Notes: generated from the sequence alone by a model not told the origin. 64,000 nt of DNA from Laetiporus sulphureus 93-53 (GCF_001632365.1 NW_024468546.1:117019-181018), one strand, 5' to 3'; counted from the stretch's first letter, positions 1 to 11,871 are shown. Translations and numbers: made by a program.

Positions 1-456
1 GCTTAGGAATGATACCTACATGCCTATCAGGGCGAACAGCAGGAAATAGCGACCGGCGAAGTAGAATATCTGGAGGTTATGTGAACCTTACGCGTTTCGG
101 CTGGTGTGCGGGGATACAAACCATCGGCCATCGGAACTTGCGCTTGCCTGAGATGAACTCCCAGTCAAAGTCAAGGGATGTGGCCCATTCCCAGCTGTTT
201 ACAGCGCATACAATGAGCACTGCGCATCCCATCAGGAGCTCACACTAGGATATATGCGCTCACATGTACAGCCCGAGCAGCGTATGCATAAACCGGCCGA
301 ACGCCACTACAAATTCAATGGGCGTAAGTTCACTGATTTTGACTGCGATAATCAAACGCAACGCGCGGCCGCTCCGGGCATCCGCAAGCGCGTCCGCGAG
401 ATCAAACACTGACCTCCATCTTGAGCGATCTCGGCTTCAGATTGCCAGTCGACCAT
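1..456 (-). CDS. Orphan multi-spanning membrane protein, 5' part only (cut by window edge)
   Basis: Reading the minus strand, four exons can be joined: 456-414 (start MVDWQSEAEIAQDG), 306-264, 194-122 and 69-20, with GT..AG introns of about 107, 69 and 52 nt between them. The product contains FMHTLLGLY, then WEWATSLDFDWEFISGKRKFRWPM, then a hydrophobic span IFYFAGRYFLLFALIG. This is the same protein type as the gene at 7368-9076: exons 2, 3 and 4 are exactly 43, 73 and 50 nt in both genes and the intron phases agree. The reading frame is open to the edge, so it may be functional; the remaining exons lie left of the window. Function is unknown. Many basidiomycete genomes carry such polytopic proteins, often described as GPCR-like, but nothing here shows signalling. 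Start choice rests on alignment to the paralogue's MAIDWESTAEL. Confidence 0.75.
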
Positions 457-592
457 GGTTATGGTGATGTCCGAGAGTGTGCTGGTGACGATGATGGGAG
501 GCAGTCGATGAAGACGCACGCACTAAAGCGGGCGGAGTGACTCGTGCAGTGAAATCGAGAAAGGGAACGGCGAGGAGGAGGAGAGGTGGTAC

Positions 593-602
593 CTATATAT
601 GC
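593..602 (-). promoter_or_regulatory. TATA-like box
   Basis: The minus strand reads GCATATATAGG here, roughly 140 nt upstream of the ATG at 456. It is a plausible core promoter for the left-edge membrane-protein gene; no initiator or transcript evidence is available. Confidence 0.35.
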
Positions 603-3600
603 ATCGTGCAGACAGCGCGGGGAGAAGCATGACCTTTTAAGTTGGCGCGGAAAACGAAGCCTCCTTCTGCAAGCTAGACCCACCAATTCGAGCCGCGAAT
701 CACGTCTTCGTGACTTCCTCGATTCCCGCTCGAATTTTGGACATGCCCTTGGCCTATTTACGCTTCGCTCGACGTCCTGAACATCCTGCTCGACGCCGTG
801 CACGGTATTAAAGTTGACTGAGCAGGAGGGAGCCCGACACAGGATGCCTCCCAGTCAAACGGGCTCGGGGATTGCCTTGGTCATACTGCACATGGAATCA
901 GACCCTTCTCGTGCAGTTCCTGACTATGGATTCTGCGGCCCAAGACCCTGGAAGGGTGTTTTTCGCGGCTATCTCACGTTGCATGTCCTAACATGGCATA
1001 TCCTTCATCGCGACTGCCATCATCGCTTGTCGCATGGTGCATTTTGCGGATACCACTGAGTTGGGTTTCCTTCTCGACGGCAAGTCATGTACCATCTTGC
1101 GAAAACCCCCTCCTCCCGGTCAGAATTACTGCCGGTCCAAGGAATGCTCCCTGCGCCGTTAACAGACGGCCGACGAACCAGTATAGAAGCCCAAACCGTG
1201 CTAGCTTCAAAATCATCAAGTTCCGACCTCGCATGCTTTACAAAGTTCATATGAACCCGGAGATTGCGATGTCCTATTGATCACCTGCTTCTCCTCTCAA
1301 CCCATTGATGGATACTTCTTGCCAAGAACCACCCATTGGCCGACATTTACCTTCTCAGATACTGTTCGCGCTTCCGAGGTCGATGCGATACCTGCCCTTT
1401 AAACTCACCTTCGATAGCAGGACGTATGCGTACCTAGATGCTCCGATAACAAGACAGACATAGGACTGTCCTCCTCTGCCCGGTTCAATAGCCTCAGCAT
1501 TGTTCCTAAGACGACGACAACCTGATAGCAAGGTTCATCCGCAGACAAAGTCTCGACCTCCAATATCTCCTGGAGAGCTGTCAACTGTCCAGCTGTCAAG
1601 CACTTGCCGACGTGTCCCCTGAAGTTGGTGGGCCACGACATGTGCAGAAACTCTGTGAGGCGAGTGCAGATCCCGCCCACGCGGCCGACAGGTCTGCTAC
1701 TCCAGCTCGCGTCTGCTCGCCACCGTGATTCCGCCGACTGGAAGGAGCTCGGCGGACGGAGACTTACCGTGGGAAGATCTTTGAATGCTTTACGAGAGAC
1801 GAGAAACACGCCTCCCGACGTCAACGCTAGTGTGCGTGCTCTTGCAAGCGAAGCCAAATCTCATCAAAATCGCAACTCGTTGCGGAAGTGCTCATTTGAC
1901 GGGAGGTAGGGAGGCAGGTCATGCGCAGCAGATCGCAAGTGCCCTGTATATCGAGTTGTCTGCCTTGTCGGCTTCTCCCTAATAGAGTCAACCAGGCTCG
2001 GGATAATAACGCCTGCTGAGACCCGACCGCAGGCTGGATGTGCTCGAAACGAGGTCAGTCAGGGTCGGTCGCCGTCGTTAACATTCCTAGCAGGACGTCC
2101 CGCCGCAGACGCCCTCTGATCACCGGTAAGATACCGCCATCAACTCGATACCCACGCCTAAAACTTCTGGTGCGCAAGCAAATTCAACTTTTTTAGAGTT
2201 GATTGACCATACTATAGAAAGCATCGCTGCTGGAGCCTGGCGGCTGCGTCTTGAATGATCGGCCGAATACCGTAATGGCGATTTGCGCCCTCAGCACCGG
2301 AGATGGCGCCGCTGAAAAACGCGGCACAGCCTACTCTTAGCGCGAATCTGGACTGTATCTCAAGTCAACAGGCACCCATCGGGTAAGCCCTCGGCGAAGA
2401 CGAAGCAGCAGAAGAGATTTGGGGTTGCGAGACCAGCATCAGTGCTGGGGCTTGCCGTGCGGATGCCCGAGTGGTATCGCGCTGCTCAGTTCCCTTCGAG
2501 AATCGAGACCCTCACGGGGCGCAAATAGCCAGAATTGAAAGTGTGGTCGATGTCAAGCCGCTGAACGAGAACTCCTTCCAGCGCATGCTGTTGCGCGGCA
2601 ACGTGGCACAGACTAGCATGGCTCTCAAACTGCTTTTGGAGTCTCGTCATCCTTCGTTCAACTCCTCGACACCCTACCCAGGTTTCTGGCTACCTCCTTC
2701 AGCCTGGTGTCACGAGTCTCCAAGGCGAGGTCAGATGGTCATGATCGTCGCTTGGGTAACAAGGGACACGAGCACAAGAGTGCGATTTCCAAGGATCTTG
2801 CAGATCTCTTCAGCATTCACACTGATAGCAGCTACGAACTATACCGCATTCGACAGTTCCTCCTCACCGTGATATCCTCGCACAACGTCCCTTATGGCCA
2901 GGCCGGCTATTGAATCAAGCGTCTGTGGGTCCAACAAGCTCTCGCCTTACTTGGTACAAATTTCTGATACGCTTTGATGTGCGCCGCGGGTTTTCCTGGT
3001 TTGAGCGCGCAGCAAGGCCTCTGCGCGAATCTTCTGGGTCTTGTACACGGCCCCGTAACACGGGTCGTTCTGGAAAAACTGATTGTGTCCGTAGCGCTGT
3101 CAACGCCGCTCCAAGCTCCAGGAATTTGCCGCCTTGCAGGATGAGGAAGACGCGCGTCCACGCTAGGATCGAGCTTCTACGTTGAGCATGGCGGATCGCC
3201 GAGTGGCGGAGGAACATTTCTGACGAGAAGGTCGGCGGAAATGCTCGCGGCGGTAGCCCTGCTTTGTCCTTGGAATTGTTGTTGGTGCAGGTTGCTGCTC
3301 TAAAGAACAGTAAGGACGGTAGAACGCTTTCATAACGCAAGTGCATTTCCGTCCAGGATCGAGCCAACGTCCAAGTGCAAAGAAGTTCAGAAGCAGAAAA
3401 TTCACAACGGGTTAATCAACCTTTGAAGCTACTTGCGCGCTCCGAACACGGGTCCAGCGGAGAGTAGCCTTCCTGCGTATCCGGGTTTGATGGCCTGAAA
3501 ATCGACAGGCGCACTGGACCAAGCAGCGGCAAAGTGGTCTTAATCCACATCGAGTTGAGCAGAAATGAATTGTCGCCGAGACCAACTTGCGGGCTTCCTC

Positions 3601-4290
3601 CGAGCGAGGGCGCTTGTCTCCTCCGTTCCGTCAATGGGCCTCCAGGCTACTGAGATGCTTTTGGGGAAGCTCCGCCTTCGTCAGTTCGAGGCTTAGTTCA
3701 GAACAAGATGAGCGCGTTGCAAGTGCCCCATTGAACTTCACCAAAACTGTTAGACCTGGTCATCAGAACATCCTGCTCAAAAGGAGTACTATCACCGACG
3801 AAGGATTAAGATGGCGCCACGTCTTCGGTGTACGATGTCTCTCTGCAATCCAATTACGCGACTAGAATATCGTTGCATGGAAAGCCACATGATGATCTGC
3901 GGGTCACGAGTTTCAAAGCAATATCACATACTTGGAGGACCCTATCTGCGTCATCGAAATCTTCGCGGGAGGAAGAGGCAAGAGAATATGTCCATCGCCT
4001 TGTGCTGTAGTATTCACCCTCTTTTATGCCGCAAGAGTGACATACTGTGGAAAAGAGGCCACTCTGTCCATCTGTTGCGCGCTGGAGGTCGGAGAAATCC
4101 TCGTATGCACTTCATATTGAACTCAAGCGACCGGATAAGAGCAGGCAAGGTAGCCTTGTAATATAAATACAGCTATTCACCATCCTCATGGTCAGCAGAA
4201 CACAATAAACATATCGGACGAGAGTGGGTGGAAGAGCTAGCCGGGTTGGTATCCGAGGCCGCTTCACCCGCGAGGGAGCTCAGAAGGGCT
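603..4290. other. No recognisable gene; possible decayed coding relics
   Basis: About 3.7 kb without a gene I can name. Several open stretches exist on both strands (for example minus 1405-1857, plus 2471-2872, minus 2915-3367) but none shows a family motif. One minus-strand frame near 2960-3070 reads sensibly (HNQFFQNDPCYGAVYKTQK) and one plus-strand frame at 2707-2913 as well (SYELYRIRQFLL), suggesting degraded genes of unknown identity. Low codon coherence over longer distance argues against an intact gene. Confidence 0.5.
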
Positions 4291-4299
4291 TGGGATACA

Positions 4300-6100
4300 C
4301 TGGGGTTTTATCTATCGCTTAGGCTTGAACTCGGTTGCGTTCGGGCCCCATACGTTCGGGTCGCGCTGCACGGCCTCACAAGAGATGTGCAGTACTGAAG
4401 AAGTGACGCGGGAACGAGATGTAGCACATGGTGAGCAGCTTGACACAGAAGAGAGATAAGGTCGTACCTGGCCGGCTTTAACGCGGAGACGTGGTGTCTC
4501 ACCATTCGCGGTGAAATGGGCTTGCTCAGGGGGGGTATCACATCGTCTTTGACGGCAACACGCTCGGTTTGCAATATGCGGGACGGAGGCGGAGCCTGGA
4601 GAAGTTGCGTGAGCCTCTGCAAACTGAGATGCCAACTGCAGATACGACTTACCCTTCCTTTACTACGGCATCGAGGTTATTCAAATGCTGTATATCATCT
4701 CAGCCGAAGTCGCTGTGCCATATCTCTTCGCTCAGCCTCCGCTAGCCTTCGGGGTGGCCCACGATCTCAAGCAGCATGAAGCTCAGCGACCCGCCGTTGT
4801 CCCGTAACCGACCACCATAAGCATACGAATCTGCAAGCCAGCGTCAGTGCATGGGCAGATTGCGGCTCGGGCGCTCGGACTCATGGCAGACGGAAATTCG
4901 CACTTGACGCTGTCCATAATCTGCTGGTCGTCAGGCCCTCACCTTTCGACTCCCCCTCTTTCTTAGCCGTCATGAGGATGCTGAGGATGTCACGCCCGCA
5001 GTCATTGAATGCGCCACACTCGACGGGGCGCGAAGAGGGCGTAAACGCGGTGATACCGCGGATGCGCCCGCCGGCTTTGATCGCCGGTAGCGGGAGGACG
5101 AAGACGTCTGGGAACGCGCGAATAATCAGCATCACGATGAATGCGCCAAACGTGATGCCGCTATTGACATGGTTCTCCCCAGGATGCGCGAATCTTCTTC
5201 GCTTCCGCGGACTGGTCGGATTTGAAGTCGTCCCAACGCGACATGCCCGATGATCGATGATGTCCAATCTGGCGAACGAGCTTCACTACGATACAGCATA
5301 CATGATACTTACGTGAGGGCGATGCGTACGTGCACGAGAACTTGTGCTCGTTGATGTTGACGGTGGCACCACCACCGTGCGAGAGAATGCGATTCGTTAG
5401 GCGGCTTTCGAGCTGAGAATGGTCAGATTCTGCAGCTGGCGGTCACGGCCTTCGAATATAACAACCTCACCTTCTCCGAGCATTCAAATATGTCTTCAGC
5501 AATGCCTTTGTTTACCTCGGGGCTTTTGAACATATCAGGACATGGTGCACGTGCACTAAATGAAGAAGCAACCGAAGCAGGACGCGCCGCGCCGCTCCCG
5601 GAGAACCAGTGTGGCTCCCGAGGAGTATCTTCCGTCGAGGACCGCGGGAGCGGGAGCGGGAGCGATAGGTGAAAGGACAAGGTACTTACGAGAATGCGGT
5701 GGTCAGAACGCGGCGCATCTTCTTGTGCTCTTCGCCCTCGGCATAATCCGCGCCTCTTCCTAAGACGTTTGCTACCGGAGGTCTGAATGCCGGCGACTTC
5801 ACTGTAGGCGATGTCGATTCAGGGATGAATTTGGGAAGCACGAGTCTCGCAGATGGAGATGGGTGAAATTTGCTTTGTGCCACGTTCGATTCCAGCAGAA
5901 TGGCAGGAATGGAACTGAGAGTTGCGGTCCTGAATGAAGATCCTAGCAGTTCTGAAAGATGTATTGAACCGCCCCATGATCCGAAGCGATCGTTTGCGTC
6001 TATAAGCCACCGTGTGGACATTGAGCATCTATTAAGGTTCCCCGCACTGATGCATCTACGTACGACGTCCGGAGTAGTTCATAGTCCGACTGCATTCAGC
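4300..6100 (-). pseudogene. Cytochrome P450 pseudogene (basidiomycete monooxygenase type)
   Basis: On the minus strand the P450 landmarks occur in the right order but in different frames. Around 5700-5760: ADYAEGEEHKKMRRVLTTAFS, the segment before and in helix C, followed by a good donor GTAAGT. Around 5540-5480 and 5400-5330: further short exons. Around 5250-4970: TLDIID, then DDFKSDQSAEAKK in another frame, then SGITFGAF and DILSILMTAKKEGE. Around 4835-4780: helix I as MVVGYGTTAG, after which the frame slips to SLSFMLLEIVGHPE. Around 4680-4560: LDAVVKEG (K helix) and VAVKDDVIPL. Around 4370-4315: QRDPNVWGPNATEFKPKR, the segment just before the heme loop. No FxxGxRxCxG loop was found downstream, and the helix I acid is replaced by Gly. 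Live enzymes of this family are ER-bound, heme-dependent oxidases. At least two frameshifts and the missing cysteine ligand make this a dead copy. Confidence 0.82.
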
Positions 6101-7367
6101 TCGCGATGTATCGCGACCAAGGATATCGAAATGCCAGTAACGAGTAATTCGAGTTCCTGTGGCACCATCTTGTTCGGCTGTCCTCATCGGGCACTGAACA
6201 GTTCTTTTATGACTTGATGATAAAATCGCCAGGCGGAAAGGACAGCGAGGAGCAGGGTGGCCTAATGGTGGAAAGACTAGTGTTGCGTTCGAGGACGGAC
6301 GCAGCTTGCAAGGTATAGCCCGCCGTTCATAGATAAGCTTGTCCCGTGAAGTGCGCGACACTGAGCGACATGAAGAATCGCACCGGCTCAGACACCGGGC
6401 TAGTGACGAACAGTCCGTGCTACTAAGCAGTACTAAACCGACGAGCAATATTTCGAGGATGCAATGTGAGACAAAACATATTGACAAACCCGACAGAATC
6501 AACTGGCGTCTCCACGGTGGGAAATATTACATACAGATGATCCGACTAGTCGCGGACGGCGGAGACGAGTGGTTTCTCTCTTTTTGGTCTGGATGCTATC
6601 CTGAAGGAACGCTCACGTTAACTTTGGTAGCGATGCGGGCTAAAGGATGCCGTCGACATGGCCCAGCCACTGCGGAACCGGCCATGTAACCCTGTTCAAA
6701 ATGAAGAAGGCCTTTGCAAGAACCGTTTAACCGCAATGTTCGCATCAAAGTCGACATATTCGCGGATTCAGTTTCATTTGTCCCTTCCCCCGTTTCGGCT
6801 GTTCGCTTGTGGATGAACTCTGCCGAGCTCAAACAATATGCCCGGGTATATGCCATTCCAGTTTGCAATAGCACCGCAGTAAGTAGTCAGGCACTACTAG
6901 TGCACAATATGTGTGGCGGCTACTAACACTAACACGCAGAATATTGCACTCGGCTGCTTCCCAAAGTTCCCAGGTTGTCAGCGCGCAAGCGGTCAGATGT
7001 CCGGCCTAGTCCCTTGATTGACGCTGCCACTGGGAAGGATGCACAATTGCCCCAGTTGCATGGCTGACGACAGGGCCGAATTCTGATGTTTCTTCCATAG
7101 AGTCTATAGGCAATGACCGACCCTCGCACCCGCTTAAGCAGAGGGTACCCCTGCGCTCCAGGTGCCAATTGGTTGGCCAGCCCTTCTTCTCGGCTTCGGC
7201 AAGGCTCGCTCTAAAAGCGATGCAGACGCGGAAGAGGCCAAGTTCATAAAGCCTCTGCTCTCTGGCGATCCTTCTCCCCGCTGATCTGCAGTCGAGTCGG
7301 CCCCTCAGACAGGCATTCCTAACCTCTTGAGTTGATCTTCCTCTGTCGCTGACTGCTTCGGAACACC
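6101..7367. other. No recognisable gene
   Basis: Only short open stretches with no family motif. The last 150 nt before 7368 form the presumed promoter and leader of the downstream membrane-protein gene; a weak AT-rich TTCATAAAG lies about 125 nt before its ATG. Confidence 0.5.
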
Positions 7368-9076
7368 ATGGCTATCGATTGGGAGTCGACGGCAGAGCTT
7401 GACAAAGACTCGGGTGAGCGCTATCATACTCGTGTGCGGTAGAACCTTCGCTGACATTCGTCATAGCGGTGTTCATCAAGTTTATGCACGCGCTAGCGGG
7501 GCTCTATATGTATGTTGATGGCGGACTGCAGTGACCACGTAGCACGAGACTGAGACGCAGTGCAGCTGGGAGGTTGCAACATCGTTCGACTTTGAGTGGT
7601 CGTTCATCACGGGCAAGCGGAAGTTCCAATGGCCCTTGGTTCGTCGCACGCACTTTGACTGTGTTCCCTCACTGATAAGCGCGCAATAGATCTTTTATTT
7701 CCTGGGTCGATATTCGCTATTCTTTACGATGATCGGCATGTAAGCACATTATCGTTTGTATGAAATGGCCGTTGCTCATTGCATATCATCTCTAGCTTGA
7801 TTGCATTGGACACGGAGACGTAAGTCACCGTCCACTCAGAGGCGTGTGCCACCGTTGATGACCTCTTCTGATCGTAGAGAAGTCAACTGTCAGGCGCTGT
7901 ACACATACAACCAAGTTCGTCATTTCAGACATTTCGCGCATCATTATAATAATTTATGATCCGTCCATCAGTTTCTGGGTGACGGCGCAGTCGGATTTGC
8001 TAGCATCAACCTGTCGATCCGAACGTAAGCGGGACTGATCTCGCATCACGTATCGCATGTACCGATCGTACGTTGGCAGCATCGCGATCTGGTCCCAGAA
8101 CAAGTACATCACTGCCCTGCTTGTCTGTGTCATCCTGGGACACTGGTCGATCATCCTCCAAGGTCAGCCGGGACCTCGTCTATCGCGGCGGAAGTGTTCT
8201 GACAGCATCGATAGGTGTGCTGCTGAAAGCCGAGTGGGTACCAGGCGCTGGCTGTGCGATCACACACACGAACAACACCATCCTCGCTGCGACCTTTATC
8301 TACTCTATGGCCTTTGACGCTCTCGTCATGACTCTAAGTGCGGTCAAGCTAGCGGGACGGCAGAAGAGCTCGCAGCTCGTGAAGCTCCTGTTCAAAGATG
8401 GTCTCATTTACTTCGTTGTTGCGTGCGTATTCATTTTCGTTCCTACTATTGTGCGATGCTGATCATCTGTGACGATAGCTTTGCTGGTAATCTCGTCGCC
8501 ACGATCTTCATGTGCTTGAACCTCAATGCTGTCATGTCTGTTATATTCAATGTACCGGCCGCCGTCGCGAGTACTGTGCGTTGTCATAGCTCTCGATTTC
8601 GTTCTCTGCTGATTGCAATTCGTTTTAAATAACGTCTAGATTGCTGCATGCCGTGCCGTGCGTCGCCTCACAAAGTTCTCCAGTCAAGGACCAGAAGTCT
8701 AGTATGTGCACCTGTGTACTCGAAAACTTACGAAATGCTGACATGTACTTGATTTAATCTGAAGCTCTGCAAGTACACATTCAGGCGGCGTCAATTTCCG
8801 CTCGGCGCAAAACGGCGCCGCAAGCCAGATCAATGGCCGTGCAAATAAAGACATCGCTACTGGTGTGCATGTGCAGGTGCGTTATAGCCCATCCTGCCTG
8901 CGTGATGAGTGTGGCTCATATTTCTCCTATGGCTACAGATGCAGACGTTCACAGTGGCGGATGAGGACACACTCCCAACATACCATCAAGGCGGGTCTGA
9001 AAGACCCAAGCCCGAAGACCTCGAGTCGGCGCACTCGGATCTCAGTCCAATCGACTACAAGCCTGAGGCGCTATAG
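7368..9076 (+). CDS. Orphan multi-spanning membrane protein (GPCR-like topology), 341 aa
   Basis: Thirteen exons can be joined with no frame error: 7368-7413, 7467-7509, 7566-7638, 7690-7739, 7796-7819, 7878-7914, 7972-8024, 8080-8162, 8215-8422, 8479-8575, 8640-8701, 8765-8876 and 8939-9076 (1026 nt). All introns are 49-62 nt and GT..AG. The protein starts MAIDWESTAEL; six or seven hydrophobic stretches follow, including VFIKFMHALAGLYI, IFYFLGRYSLFFTMIG, ITALLVCVILGHWSIIL, AATFIYSMAFDALVMTL and NAVMSVIFNVPAAVAS. A conserved loop reads WEVATSFDFEWSFITGKRKF. The C-terminal 90 residues are polar and probably cytoplasmic, with DEDTLPTYH near the end. The last intron could also end six bases later, removing MQ. 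Function is unknown. It is a paralogue of the gene at 1-456, lying in opposite orientation across the P450 pseudogene. Confidence 0.85.
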
Positions 9077-9700
9077 AACATTCCGTAGAAGAGAGGAGGA
9101 GAGGTCATGTACCATATGTGCGTTGAACCTCTATCCGTAGATATACATGCCTCTCATGCCTATTCGCACCGTAGAGCCGGTCGCTGTTAGCAGCAGCGCA
9201 GCACTGGCATCAATTGCATACTTACCCAGTCATTTAACACAAATCCTTGCTCAGTCCTCACGATCATTTATCATTTCGCACGCAATGCAGCATTCGCTTT
9301 CGCTCGCTTTCTCACACGTAATTCCTGCAAAACTCGGACGGAATACCAAAAATTACGCCATTGGACGCAGGCGACATACCCTTGGGCGCCGCAGCCGCGA
9401 CAATGTTGTTTTTCTTTCTTTTTTTCTTGGAGCGGCTCCATGGCTGGTGGCATTATACATATTCTAAGAAGACATTAGAAGGATGCAGGAGGGGCGAGGG
9501 GCCTCTTGTTGTGTGCTTGGTCCTATCGGAAAAAAGAGCCGCAGCGGGTAGTGTACTAACTCATAAATCAGTCCTCGCGGAGGAAGACAGTCATTCCTCC
9601 GTAATCAGTAGTTTACTACCAATGCATCTAGTTGTATAGAGTGCTTCCTTGGGCATAAAATCAATTCTCTTTGACTCACAATCAGAGTATTTCTGAAGAA
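9077..9700. other. Intergenic, AT-richer 3' flank
   Basis: Convergent 3' flanks of the membrane-protein gene (+) and the oxygenase pseudogene (-). No gene seen; a T-run near 9405-9428 is the only low-complexity element. Confidence 0.5.
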
Positions 9701-9703
9701 CCC

Positions 9704-10975
9704 AGATGCTAGTAACCGACATGATAACTGCACCTTTACACGGTCAATGCGAAACCAGAAACCCGACCCTCAGTAGCAGACCTTCGATAAGCCATGATCC
9801 CTCGCGTTATAGACATACTCTCTTTCCATGCCACGGATTTGTAGTACATAGAGGAACCGCTGTTCTTTCTCGGATCCGTCGAGAGATTCCATCACGATCT
9901 TCTCCCAGTGCTCCAATTCGATGCAACTTGGTAGATGAACCTGAGGGAGGCATCCACATCCAAATTGCCCACAGATGTCCACGATGCTTGCGTCGTTACC
10001 TTTCAGCCGTCAAGTGATTTCTACCTGGCTGTGAAGCTTGTCGTCCAGCATGAATGAGTATTCACAGGGCAGGGCGAATCCCAGCAGTCCACAGTATGGC
10101 AGTAAGCTCTCGTCGTTCACCAGATCCGAAAGAGTACCTTTGAATGCATTGCCATGTATCTCCGGTTCGGGCGCTATCGAAGGTCCTCGGGCGGTGACCC
10201 TGCCTCCATTGCGGCTGCCTGCGTATACAGGCTATACATCACAGGGATCCGATAGCCAGATTCGAAGAGCTTGGTCTCGTGGTCCACGCCGCTGAAGAAT
10301 GCAACGTAGACTACTTGGGAATGACCCTCAGCATCGATCATTCGCGCCAGGTCAAGCAGCCAGGACTGGGAATGGTAAGTGAGCTTGAGACCAGCTCTGA
10401 TTTGTGGGGTCGAGAGAATGAGCACAAGGGATCCGGACATATACTCACTGCCAGAAGTGTCCTTGTGAGCCTTGAAGAAGGATCCTGGGCATGACGTACA
10501 ACGAGCGACGGCCGCACGCCTGAATAATAATGGCAATTCACCATACAAGTTGAGCTTATAGAGCTTGGAGCGTAACGGACTTGTCCTGATCACCTTTGAG
10601 CAGGTCGCATCCAGCAGCCTGTGGGATCAAACTTGAGCGAGTTGGGAGGATCCAATTTCTGGCCTTCCGATATGTCTTCGTCGAGCCCATCTTCGTTGTA
10701 TTTGCCGAAGGTCGCTGCATCGCACGCCTTCGCGATACCATCCAGATCTGCTTCAGATAGGGAAACGAAGCTGATACGGCCTATCATCCGTAAGACAGGG
10801 TTGCAGATGATCGATACAACGCGAGAAGAACAGCTCGTCGAGGATTGCTACTTTGTCAAAGTCATCTGGTGGGGTTGTGAGCTGTCCAGCATGAAACGGG
10901 GATGTTGCTGACGGCTTCGCTTAAGAGCTTTAACTAGTCCAGAATCAGCTGCAAACCTTTCCGAAAAGATGGCCG
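9704..10975 (-). pseudogene. 2OG-Fe(II) oxygenase (prolyl-4-hydroxylase-like) pseudogene
   Basis: The minus strand shows, in order, FHAGQLTTPPDDFD (about 10900), RISFVSLSEADLDGIAKACDAATFGKY (about 10785-10710), LLKGDQDKSV in another frame, KLYKLNLYG (about 10560-10545), then after a roughly 56-nt intron SFFKAHKDT, GSLVLIL, VYVAFFSGVDHE, ESGYRIPVMYSLY, and finally CGLLGFALPCEYSF, followed by VDICGQFGCG. This is the fungal 2OG-Fe(II) oxygenase family that oxidises its substrate with O2, 2-oxoglutarate and Fe(II). The metal triad HxD (HKD) and distal His, and the 2OG-binding Arg of SGYR, are all still present. However, the 5' half switches frame at least twice (FHAGQL / RISFVS / LLKGDQ / RSKLYKL) without splice sites that would repair it. 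I infer a recently disabled gene; an unusual intron pattern is the alternative. Confidence 0.72.
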
Positions 10976-11871
10976 GCCCCGGTGAGAATCACTGTAGTCT
11001 GCGACTGACACGATCAAGACGAGCCTAGGCAGTGCAGGGATCAAGAAAAATGACTGCAGGCGCCCGGAGGGAGCAGCAAGTAAAACTCTGAGCTATCAGA
11101 GCTAAATCCTTTCAGATTCGAGAATACAGCCCGCGATTACTGTATTGGATATGCATCGGAAACTATCTCTTTAAAATCAAGAACACCAATGTATGTTTTC
11201 GCGCCTCCGGTCCTCAGTTGGATGGTATCACTACAGAAGTTATTGCAACATGAAGAATAAATGCACGCACTGTAATAAGGAAGTGAGCCAGGGTTCTCCG
11301 TGCTGCTGAGGCTCAAGACGACAAGGACGGTTCAATCTGACATCGCGCAAGAGTCAAGAGTGGAAACACTATTTCTTGGAAGGGCGTGCCACAGCACGTG
11401 ATATTCACGTGACCGCGTTGGCCGAGTCGCGTCTCCGGCGAGGACCCTCAAAGTCGCAACTTCACTTCAATGACTGAAGTGATTCCTCTGTCGCAGCACT
11501 ATCATCCTGTTGACACATGTGTATTCTTTCTGGCATGCTCAAGTTTGAGTCATTAATTTGTGTCTGGACACTGCGGGAGAGCCATCAACGCGGCTCCTGA
11601 TACTGCCTGACAATCTCTCAAGCGCGCAGTGGTTTTGCTTTGAAGGGCCATAATTCACGCTGGTTGACGAGTACCTAATTACGAACGTTTGAGGCCTCGC
11701 CATACGACGCGTCCATCACCGCTATCGACTAATACTCCAGCCGCCGAAACACGCATTCCCACTCGTATACATTCAACCTTGTCGAATTACCGCTACAGCG
11801 CGCCTTACATTGCAATACCAATCGCAATTCCCTTATACACGCGATACACCGCTCCGTGGAGACGACCTCGC
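10976..11871. other. Intergenic between oxygenase relic and Gly/Pro-rich gene
   Basis: About 900 nt with no gene recognised. It contains the CACGTG inverted repeat listed separately. The stretch 11689-11871 is open on the plus strand but only as the antisense of the Gly/Pro-rich gene's flank. Confidence 0.5.
11395..11411. promoter_or_regulatory. Perfect inverted repeat with two E-boxes
   Basis: The sequence is CACGTGA, TAT, TCACGTG: a perfect 7-3-7 palindrome with a bHLH-type CACGTG core in each arm. In fungi such TCACGTGA-like sites bind bHLH factors (Cbf1, Pho4 or SREBP type). It is about 420 nt upstream of the disabled oxygenase; the Gly/Pro-rich gene ends on its other side. Which gene it serves is not evident. 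Confidence 0.4.

Noticed and set aside
3932..4120. Plus-strand RGKRICPSPC resembling a P450 heme loop
   Set aside because: Only a few residues fit, the surrounding sequence lacks helix I, K-helix and pre-heme motifs on this strand, and the real P450 remains lie nearby on the opposite strand.
1..9076. Assigning the 7368 gene and its left paralogue to DUF6533
   Set aside because: They lack the FD..ITF..EV.LFWG pattern seen in the 47.5 and 56.7 kb genes; loop and exon structure are different, so they are kept as a separate orphan family.
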